Positions 26,217 through 34,000 of a stretch of DNA of 64,000 nt are shown in pieces; the first letter of the stretch is position 1; the number at the start of each line of letters is the position of its first letter. A model generated the notes under the pieces. The model saw only the letters and a program-made list of their open reading frames with translations, searched no databases and was not told the DNA's origin. Position numbers and translations under genes: made by a program. This DNA is from an uncultured Winogradskyella sp. (GTDB lineage: Bacteria > Bacteroidota > Bacteroidia > Flavobacteriales > Flavobacteriaceae), in assembly GCF_947496485.1 (NCBI RefSeq), contig NZ_CANMCZ010000001.1, positions 1,049,596 to 1,113,595 on the forward strand, read 5' to 3'.

Positions 26217-26858
26217 ATGGCTGATTGGTTTTCAAATTTAGAGTTTTTGTCCAAAGTATATTGGCTAGTTGCTATCATTGGTTCACTTATTTTTACGGTA
26301 GTAATGATAATGGCCTTTGCAGGTGGTGATGCAGATGATTTTAGTGATGTTGACGGTGACTTTGATGGAGATGTAGGTGCTGGATTTCAATTTATCAGTT
26401 TTAAAAATCTAGTTGGTTTCTTTACCATTTTTGGTTGGAGTGGAATTGCTTGTATCGACGCTGGTTTGTCAAAACCATTAACTATAATTATTTCAGTAAT
26501 CTGTGGATTATTTATGATGTTGATTATGGCGACACTATTCTATTTTATAAGCAAACTAGCAGATAGTGGAACTTTAAACTATAAAAATGCGTTAGATGCA
26601 GTAGGTGAAGTTTATCTCACTATTGGTGCGGACCGCTCTAAAATGGGTAAAGTTACAGTGAGTGTGCAAGGTACAATGCGAGAGTTAGATGCACTTACAG
26701 ATTCGTTAACCGAATTAAAATCTGGCACAATTATAAAAGTGGTTGATGTCACCTCTAATGGTATTCTAATTGTTGATCGAACACGGAAACCTATAGAATC
26801 TTCCACATTACAAAATGAAGAACTAGGTGAAGGTGGAGACCATTTACTAAACAACTAA
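26217..26858 (+). CDS. NfeD-like / YqiJ-YuaF-type OB-fold membrane protein
   Basis: A 213-residue protein from ATG 26217 (MADWFSNLEF). An in-frame ATG at 26178 would add 13 hydrophobic residues and cannot be excluded. Three hydrophobic helices (about 12-32, 60-80 and 88-110) enclose an acidic Asp/Gly-rich loop (DVDGDFDGDVGAG). The C-terminal 70 residues look like the NfeD OB-fold (GEVYLTIGADRSKMGKV, SGTIIKVVDVTSNGILIVD). Such proteins are encoded upstream of flotillins, as here (36 bp gap), and are thought to work with them in membrane microdomains. The pair is expected to be one transcript. Confidence 0.8.
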   Translation: MADWFSNLEFLSKVYWLVAIIGSLIFTVVMIMAFAGGDADDFSDVDGDFDGDVGAGFQFISFKNLVGFFTIFGWSGIACIDAGLSKPLTIIISVICGLFMMLIMATLFYFISKLADSGTLNYKNALDAVGEVYLTIGADRSKMGKVTVSVQGTMRELDALTDSLTELKSGTIIKVVDVTSNGILIVDRTRKPIESSTLQNEELGEGGDHLLNN

Positions 26859-26894
26859 TATTACAAAATACTAACCTTAAAAATAAATTGTCCT

Positions 26895-28325
26895 ATGAAC
26901 TTACTAATTCAAGAAAACATTAATATGGAAGGCTTTGGCGGACCAATGCTACTCATTTTTGTAGCGCTATTTATTGTACTAACCCTTATTATTTTAATTA
27001 AACGCTACAAACGTTGTCCTTCAGATAGAATACTGGTAGTCTATGGAAAAGTTGGAGGTGGAAAATCTGCAAAGTGTATTCATGGTGGTGCTGCATTCAT
27101 AATGCCGGTCATTCAGGATTATGAGTTTTTAGATTTAACACCAATTTCTATTGAAGTTAATTTGGTTAATGCCTTATCTAAACAAAATATTCGTGTAAAT
27201 GTACCATCACGTTTTACCATTGGTATTTCTACTGAGCCAGGTATTATGCAAAATGCAGCAGAACGTTTATTAGGCTTAGGGCAAAATGAAATTCAGGAAT
27301 TAGCACAAGAAATTATTTTCGGACAATTACGTTTAGTAGTTGCTTCAATGGATATTGAAGAGATTAATAATGACCGTGATAAATTCTTAACAAACATTTC
27401 ACAAAGTGTAGAAACAGAATTAAAGAAAGTTGGTTTAAAATTAATCAACGTAAACATAACAGATATCGTTGATGAATCTGGCTATATCGAAGCTCTTGGT
27501 AAAGAAGCTGCTGCACATGCAATTAATGCGGCTCGTAAATCAGTTGCAGAGAAAACTAGAGATGGATCAATTGGAGAGGCCAATGCTGTACAAGATGAAA
27601 GAACCCAAGTAGCTGCTGCAAATGCCCAAGCTGTAGAAGGTGAAAATACTGCTAAGATTGCAGTCGCTAATTCAGATTCGATGCGTCGTCAACGCGAAGC
27701 AGAAGCTGAGCGCGTAGCAATCGCATCAGAAAAAGTACAGAGTGCAAAAGCGTTACAAGAGTCTTATGCCGCTGAACAAGAAGCAGAAACAGCAAGAGCC
27801 GAGCGCGAGCGTTCTTCTCAAATGGCTGATGTTATTGTCCCTGCTGAAATTGATAAACGTAAAGTAGAGATTGATGCAGAAGCAGAAGCAGAACGCATTA
27901 GAAGACGTGCAAAAGGTGAGGCAGATGCGATATTATTTAAAGCACAAGCGGAAGCACAAGGTCAGTTTGAAGTCTTAACAAAACAAGCCGCAGGTTTACA
28001 AGAAATAGTAAAAGCTGCTGGTAACAATAGTAGAGATGCTGTATTGTTATTAATTGCAGATAAATTACCTGAGCTTGTACAAATACAATCTGATGCCATT
28101 AAAAACATTAAAATAGATAAAGTTACTGTTTGGGACAATGGCGCAAATAGTGAAGACGGAAAATCGTCAACCGCTAATTTCTTATCTGGAATGTACAAAT
28201 CGGTACCACCTTTACAAGAAATGTTTAATATGGCTGGTATGGATTTACCAGAGTATTTAAAGGGTAAAGACAAAAAAGAAATTGAAGCAGATGATGCAAA
28301 GATTGAACCAACTGATGAAAAATAA
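26895..28325 (+). CDS. flotillin-like SPFH-domain protein
   Basis: A 476-residue membrane scaffold protein. One hydrophobic helix near the N-terminus (about 17-36) is followed by an SPFH/band-7 domain (about 45-220; SDRILVVYGKVGGGKSAKCIHGGAAF). A long flotillin coiled coil rich in Ala, Glu and Arg follows (about 220-390, repeated EAEAE/AER patterns), then a C-terminal oligomerisation region (LLLIADKLPELVQIQSDAIKNIKIDKVTVWDNG). Flotillins organise protein complexes in membrane microdomains. It forms a module with the NfeD-like gene upstream and a small membrane protein gene 12 bp downstream. The family assignment is strong; its clients are unknown. Confidence 0.95.
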   Translation: MNLLIQENINMEGFGGPMLLIFVALFIVLTLIILIKRYKRCPSDRILVVYGKVGGGKSAKCIHGGAAFIMPVIQDYEFLDLTPISIEVNLVNALSKQNIRVNVPSRFTIGISTEPGIMQNAAERLLGLGQNEIQELAQEIIFGQLRLVVASMDIEEINNDRDKFLTNISQSVETELKKVGLKLINVNITDIVDESGYIEALGKEAAAHAINAARKSVAEKTRDGSIGEANAVQDERTQVAAANAQAVEGENTAKIAVANSDSMRRQREAEAERVAIASEKVQSAKALQESYAAEQEAETARAERERSSQMADVIVPAEIDKRKVEIDAEAEAERIRRRAKGEADAILFKAQAEAQGQFEVLTKQAAGLQEIVKAAGNNSRDAVLLLIADKLPELVQIQSDAIKNIKIDKVTVWDNGANSEDGKSSTANFLSGMYKSVPPLQEMFNMAGMDLPEYLKGKDKKEIEADDAKIEPTDEK

Positions 28326-28337
28326 TTCAGAATTATT

Positions 28338-28814
28338 TTGAATTCAATAATTTTCAATAAACCAATACCAACACCTAAGCTTATTTATGGTGTTGGTCTT
28401 GTTGCAATAGGTATTATATCTTTGCTATCTGGTAATAACATTGGTTATATGTCTATTGGTTTAAGTCTTTATTTTTTGAAAAAAGATGGTTTAGAAATTG
28501 ATCCAGAAAATAAGAAATATCGTGAAATAATAAGCTTATTTAGTTTTTCATTTGGGAAATGGCAAGATTTGCCAGACATAGAATATGTATCGGTTTTTAA
28601 GACTAGTCAAACGACCAGAGTTTGGGTTTCTACAGCAAGTACAAAAGTTACAAGCACAACTATAAAAATTAATCTATTTTATAATACTAACCAGAAAATT
28701 GAAGCTTACGAGACCCAAAATATTGAGGATGCTTTCGAAAAAGCAAAACAAATTGCAACGGTCTTAAATATTGATATTTTAGACGCTACACAAACAGAAT
28801 CTAAATGGCTCTAG
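28338..28814 (+). CDS. hypothetical membrane protein, paralogue of the protein encoded at 21562
   Basis: A 158-residue protein that starts with TTG at 28338 (the first ATG lies too far inside). One or two hydrophobic helices occupy residues 16-48. The rest is a beta-rich, PH-like domain with WQDLPDIEYVSVFKT and a C-terminal helix with VLNIDILDATQ. These segments match the 177-residue protein encoded at 21562. It begins 12 bp after the flotillin stop, so it is probably a third member of that operon. No named family recognised and no catalytic residues seen. Confidence 0.6.
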   Translation: MNSIIFNKPIPTPKLIYGVGLVAIGIISLLSGNNIGYMSIGLSLYFLKKDGLEIDPENKKYREIISLFSFSFGKWQDLPDIEYVSVFKTSQTTRVWVSTASTKVTSTTIKINLFYNTNQKIEAYETQNIEDAFEKAKQIATVLNIDILDATQTESKWL

Positions 28815-28859
28815 TACAAATTCCTAATATACAATAATCAACTTTTGGTAACGTTTTAT

Positions 28860-28867
28860 TAACTTTG
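28860..28867 (+). promoter_or_regulatory. predicted -7 element of the cupin-like gene
   Basis: TAACTTTG matches TAnnTTTG, 20 bp before the TTG start. Confidence 0.45.
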
Positions 28868-28887
28868 ACTGACTAAACATTTGGATA

Positions 28888-29748
28888 TTGCAATTAAATC
28901 TTCAAGATATACCTCGTGTTAAAACTATCACGAAATCCGATTTCATAAATCACTACTTCAAGACGCAGCAGCCCGTTGTTATTGAGTGTGCCATTGAGGA
29001 TTGGCCAGCGTATTCTAAATGGAGTTTAGAATATATAAAATCTATAGCCGCAGACATTACAGTGCCACTTTATGATGATAGACCTGTAGATTACAATGAC
29101 GGATTTAATGAAGCCCATGCTGAAATGAAAATGGGTGAGTATATAGATTTGCTTAAGCGTGAGCCTACAAAATACCGTATTTTCCTCTGGAATATTCTAA
29201 AAGAAATTCCTCAACTTCAAAAAGACTTCAAGTTTCCAGATTTTGGATTACGATTAATGAAGAGTTTACCAATGTTGTTTTTTGGTGGAAGAGACTCGCA
29301 TACTTTTATGCATTACGATATTGATTTAGCTAATATTTTTCATTTTCATTTTGAAGGTAAAAAGCAATGTATCCTATTCGATCAAAAACAGAGTAAATAT
29401 TTATATAAAATACCTCATTCTTTAATTACAAGAGAGGATATTGATTTCTCAAATCCAGATTTTGAAAAATGGCCAGCTTTAAAAAATGCAAAGGGTTGGA
29501 TTTGCGATTTAAACCATGGAGAAGTACTCTATATGCCAGAAGGCTATTGGCATCATATGAAATATATTACACCTGGTTTTTCAATGAGTTTAAGAGCTAT
29601 TGCCAGAAACCCTAAAAACTTAAGTAAAGCCATTTATAATGTGTTTTTAATGCGTAATTATGATAATTTAATGCGCCGTCTAAAAGGACAAAAATGGATT
29701 GACTGGAAAAACGAAAAGGCCATTACTAATACACACAAGACTTTTTAG
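28888..29748 (+). CDS. cupin-like (JmjC-type) Fe(II)/2-oxoglutarate oxygenase
   Basis: A 286-residue protein starting with TTG (MQLNLQDIPRVKTITKSDF), which fits the expected N-terminus; no ATG is available near. The cupin-like/JmjC fold is shown by PVVIECAIEDWPAYSKW near the start, His142-x-Asp144 in MHYDID, and the distal His at 222 or 223 in PEGYWHHMKYI. Together these form a probable Fe(II) facial triad. Members hydroxylate proteins or RNA-linked substrates; the target here is unknown. It is monocistronic, with the next gene starting 63 bp later under its own predicted promoter. Confidence 0.85.
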   Translation: MQLNLQDIPRVKTITKSDFINHYFKTQQPVVIECAIEDWPAYSKWSLEYIKSIAADITVPLYDDRPVDYNDGFNEAHAEMKMGEYIDLLKREPTKYRIFLWNILKEIPQLQKDFKFPDFGLRLMKSLPMLFFGGRDSHTFMHYDIDLANIFHFHFEGKKQCILFDQKQSKYLYKIPHSLITREDIDFSNPDFEKWPALKNAKGWICDLNHGEVLYMPEGYWHHMKYITPGFSMSLRAIARNPKNLSKAIYNVFLMRNYDNLMRRLKGQKWIDWKNEKAITNTHKTF

Positions 29749-29777
29749 GAAAGTCGCTATGTTTTAAAAACTTATAA

Positions 29778-29785
29778 TATATTTG
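29778..29785 (+). promoter_or_regulatory. predicted -7 element of the DUF6646 gene
   Basis: TATATTTG matches TAnnTTTG, 26 bp before the ATG at 29812. Confidence 0.55.
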
Positions 29786-29811
29786 CCAACTCAAATTTTA
29801 GATAAAGAATT

Positions 29812-30300
29812 ATGAAAAATTTATTTTTAATTATTGCATTAGTATCTGTTTCATTTCTTAGTGCACAAGCATTTGAAGGTAAAGGGGATCAAAAGTTTCA
29901 AGTAGGTGTTAATTTTCAGAATGATGGTACAGGAATTAATGTTGCTTACGATTATGGTATAGGAGAAAACATTTCAATAGGATTTAGTTCAACATATCTT
30001 TTGGGAGTGGAAGAAATATTTGATGCTGACTTTGGCGATCGCTTTGATCTTAAAGCACGTTTTAATGCCAACATTGGTAATGTTTTAGCCATTGATGAAA
30101 ATTTTGATTTATATCCAGGATTAAGTCTTGGTTTAAAGAATTTTGGTGGTCACTTAGGTGCGCGATATTTCTTCACTGAAGGTTTTGGTTTATACACAGA
30201 GCTAAATGTGCCTTTTGCCGAATATGGCTCAGATCTTACTCCCGCCGAAGAGTATCATAATCAGTTTTCCGTAAATTTTGGTGCTGTATTTAATTTGTAA
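29812..30300 (+). CDS. DUF6646-type exported beta-barrel protein
   Basis: A 162-residue protein with a signal peptide (LFLIIALVSVSFLSAQ, cleaved near residue 19). The mature part AFEGKGDQKFQVGVNFQNDGTGINVAYDYGIG begins alternating beta strands with aromatic girdles, ending in FGAVFNL. It should be a small outer-membrane barrel of about eight strands. It matches the Flavobacteriaceae family I know as DUF6646, whose function is unknown. It has its own promoter element and a bidirectional terminator, so it is a single-gene unit. Confidence 0.75.
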   Translation: MKNLFLIIALVSVSFLSAQAFEGKGDQKFQVGVNFQNDGTGINVAYDYGIGENISIGFSSTYLLGVEEIFDADFGDRFDLKARFNANIGNVLAIDENFDLYPGLSLGLKNFGGHLGARYFFTEGFGLYTELNVPFAEYGSDLTPAEEYHNQFSVNFGAVFNL

Positions 30301-30323
30301 TCCGCATTAATAATAGTAATATT

Positions 30324-30357
30324 AAAATGCCTTTTCAAACTAATGAAAAGGCATTTT
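30324..30357. terminator. bidirectional terminator between the DUF6646 gene and recX
   Basis: Perfect 14-bp arms, AAAATGCCTTTTCA (30324-30337) and TGAAAAGGCATTTT (30344-30357), with a 6-nt loop. The last 2 bp are inside the recX stop codon. Confidence 0.85.
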
Positions 30358-30829
30358 ACTTTATATACGCATTAAGTTTTTCATAAACCAAATACGATTC
30401 CCAACCTCTGTATAGTAAGTAATCTGCTACCTTTCTCTTCTTTTTATATGGGTTACTTTCTTTGACCTGTGCTATTCTTTTTTTGGCAAGTTTATCTAGG
30501 GTTTTATAATACTCGTCTAAGTCTATTTCTTTCATAGCAGAGTCAATACTATATTTAGAAATCTCTCTAAATTTTAACTCACGGACTAATCGATTTTTTC
30601 CCCATTTTTTAATTCTAAATTTTCCTCTAACAAAAGCTTTAGCAAAGCGTTCTTCATTAAGATAATTATGCTGAATTAAATGCACCATAATCTTATCTAT
30701 AGCCTCAGGAATCATCCGCATATCCATTAGCTTAGCTTTTACTTCTTTATGACAACGTTCTTGGTAAACACAGTAACTTTCAAGCTTTTTTTGTGCTTCA
30801 TCAACAGAATATGTTTTGCTAAAATCCAT
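30356..30829 (-). CDS. recX: regulatory protein RecX
   Basis: A 157-residue RecX protein, built of three-helix repeats: SYCVYQERCHKEVKAKL, LIQHNYLNEERFAKAFVRGKFRIKKWGKNRL, and VADYLLYRGWESYLVYEKL. RecX binds RecA filaments and limits recombination and SOS induction; it acts in the cytoplasm. It is a single-gene unit, not next to recA as in many bacteria. Its predicted -7 element is 4 bp upstream of the start codon. It shares a terminator with the convergent DUF6646 gene. Confidence 0.93.
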   Translation of the reverse strand: MDFSKTYSVDEAQKKLESYCVYQERCHKEVKAKLMDMRMIPEAIDKIMVHLIQHNYLNEERFAKAFVRGKFRIKKWGKNRLVRELKFREISKYSIDSAMKEIDLDEYYKTLDKLAKKRIAQVKESNPYKKKRKVADYLLYRGWESYLVYEKLNAYIK

Positions 30830-30833
30830 ATAT

Positions 30834-30841
30834 CAAAAGTA
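30834..30841 (-). promoter_or_regulatory. possible -7 element of recX
   Basis: The minus strand reads TACTTTTG, a TAnnTTTG match, 4 bp before the start codon; this would leave essentially no leader. Confidence 0.35.
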
Positions 30842-30980
30842 CAATAGAATACTAATAGCAACGATTTATTTTTAACTCAATTAGAAGCCATTTTACGTTT
30901 TGTCGATACATTCTGTTTTTTGTGGAAAACTTTAAGGGAAAATATAACGATTTGTTAATAAATACCTATCTTACAAGACC

Positions 30981-31010
30981 TTGATTTACAACGATTTTAA
31001 CATATCTTTG
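30981..31010 (+). promoter_or_regulatory. predicted promoter of the large T9SS cargo gene
   Basis: TTG at 30981-30983 and TATCTTTG at 31003-31010, 19 bp apart, fit the Bacteroidota -33/-7 consensus. The start codon is 28 bp downstream. This is one of the best promoter matches in the window. Confidence 0.7.
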
Positions 31011-31038
31011 TAACTGGTTAATAGCTAATTAGTCCCTT

Positions 31039-34000
31039 ATGATTAAAAAATACTCCCTTAGTTTACTGGCATTCTTGTGCCTTTTTTTGTCTGGTTATGG
31101 GCAAGGTTCAGAAACTTTTACTAATTTAAATGCTCCAGGTGGCGGCTATGGAAATGGTTCATACACTGGTGATAATGGTGTCAATTGGACTTATAATAGA
31201 GCGCGAAGCGTAACTGGAACTTATAATATTACTGGAAGATCAATTGGATTTGCTGATTCAGGTACAAGAAATGTTTCTGCAATATCAAATGTAAATGGTG
31301 TTGGGGATTTAACCTATAGTATAAGATCATATTTTACGGGAGGTTCTGCAGCAAATAGAAGTGTTGAAGTTTATGTTAATGGAACTTTATATGATAGCTA
31401 TACTCTAGTTGCAATGGGAACGGTATATACTAGACCTGTTACTGTAAATGAAACAGGAGCTGTTTTAATAGAATTTAGATCAGTAGGCTCAAGGCAAATA
31501 ATTATAGATGACATCTCATGGACTACAGCTGTTGTAACAGATCCAGATTTATCAATCTCAGGTACAACAAATCATGGCTCATCTTGTTTATCAACAGCAG
31601 CAACAACTTTACAATACACAATAACCAATAGTGGAATTATACCTGCAGCTGGAGTTAATGTAACATCCAACGATCCTCAATTTGTCGTTAGTGGTCTTTC
31701 ATCAACATCTATTGCAGCATCTGGTACTGCTACGTTTGATGTTACATTTACACCAACAGCAGTTGGAGCACAAACGTCAACAATTACAGTAACGAGCACA
31801 ACACCAACAAGTAACTCCCCTACAATAGCTTTAACTGGGACTGGTATTTCGGTTCCAACGTTAACGCAACCAACCAACCAAAATGAAGTAATACCAGCCA
31901 CAGCTACTTTTGATGTGACTTCTGCAGATGCAACATCTTACCAATGGCAAGTATCAACAGATGGAGGTACTACTTGGAATAATGTTACTGGAGGTTCTGG
32001 CGCTACAACTGATTCTTATACGACCACTACGACTTCTGCAGGTATGAATGGTAATTTATACAGATGTATTTTGACTAATGCATGTGGTTCTACAACATCT
32101 AACTCAGCTTCTCTGAGCCTAACTAATAGTTCACCGTCCAATGCTCAAAACTTAGAAGGTTGTTTTGAAGACACATCAGTTGTTTTGACTTGGAATAATC
32201 CTGCGACACCACCAACTGGAGGTTATATCATATTTGCAATAGAAGGCACAACAGACCCAACAGCACCACCAAATGATGCTAACACCTATACGGCTAACCC
32301 AAATTATAATGCTGCACCATTTGAAACACCTGCAACTTTAGGTAAAGTGGTTTATAAAGGTAATGGAACAACAGCAACTATTACTGGATTAACAGAAGAT
32401 CTAACCTACTCTTTTAGAATTTTCGCATACAATGGAGAATCCCTTACTGGTTGGTCTAATGGAACTTCTGGCGGCAGTAATGAAGAAGGTATAGCGCAAG
32501 GTGATGTGAGAAATTTAGTCGCTACGCCTTTAACAAATCAAGTCACTTTAAACTGGTTAAATCCTACACCAACTTCATGTTGGGATGAAATCTTGATTGT
32601 AGCCAACCAAGGGCCTGTAGTTTTTACTCCAACAGGAGATGGTTCTGCCTATACTGCTAACCCTGTTTATTCTGGGCCAAATCAAGTAGTCCATAAAGCT
32701 GGCGGAAATACAAGGGCAGTAACAGGTCTAACTAATGGATTGAATTATTGTTTTAGGGCATATATTAGAAGAGGTACATCATGGACAACAGGTGTTGAAG
32801 TTTGTGCAGTACCTTCGCTTACATATTGCAATGCAGAAGGTAATACAAGTTTTGATACAGGCATTACTGGTGTCAACTTTAATACCATAAATAATACTGG
32901 TACACCTGCTGGAAATAGTTATACAGATTATACTAGTATTTCTACAAATGTTATAATTGGAGATAATTATAATTTGGGTGTGGAAATCAACATAGATGGA
33001 GGTATTGATGTATATACAAGAGTGTGGATTGATTGGAATCAAGATGGAAACTTCAATGGTACTGGTGAAGAGTACGACTTAGGCATGGATACCAATCCAA
33101 GTTCAACAGTAGATTTAAATATTGCAACATCAAATTCACCTATTAACATAGAGATTCCAACTAATGCAGCAATTGGTGCTACAAGAATGCGTGTGGCAAC
33201 GAAGTATAATGCATATCCTACATCTTGCGAAACCGGTTATAGTGGTGAGGTTGAAGATTACACTATTTTTATTCAGCAACCAGTTACAGCAGAAATGAAT
33301 GTAAAAGGAAATAATATTTCTATTGCTGACGGTTTTAATGCACCTTATGGATTGAATAATACATTGTTTGCATCTACAAATGTTGGAGCTACTACAGCAC
33401 CAAAAAGCTACTATGTTGAAAACCTTGGGGCTACACCACTTAATTTAATTGGTGCACCTCGAGTAGAACTTATTGGAGCACATCCAGGTGATTTTAACAT
33501 AACACTACAACCATCAGCATCTATTGGCTCTTTAGCAGATTCTGAATTTAGAATTGAGTTTTCTCCAACTTCAGATGGTATACGTACAGCTACAGTTCGT
33601 ATTTTAAATAGTGATAGTGATGAAAATCCTTATGAATTTGACATTGAGGGCACTGCGGTTTGCACTACTATATTAACAAGTACTATTTGGCCAACTGAAG
33701 GGCCGGAAAATACTGAAGTTACAATAACATCTGTAACAGACTTAACTGCAGCCACAGCGACAATTAATGGCTTGCCAATGACAGTTGTTTCATCTAGCGT
33801 CACTGAATTAGTGGTTTTGGTTCCTGCAGGAGCTATAGATGCAAACATAGTAGTAGAGTTTTCTACTGGTTGTTCATCAAATAATACTTTTAACATTATT
33901 GATGATGTTATAAGTGGTTGTGATACAGCAACTTCATCTACCGTACCAACTGATTTATTTATAAGTGAAATTTCAGATGCAACAAGTGGTAGCTCTTCTT

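Noticed and set aside
26895..28325. Flotillin-like gene as a stomatin/HflK-type protease regulator
   Set aside because: The long Glu/Ala coiled coil and C-terminal region are of the flotillin type, and the NfeD-like partner supports that.
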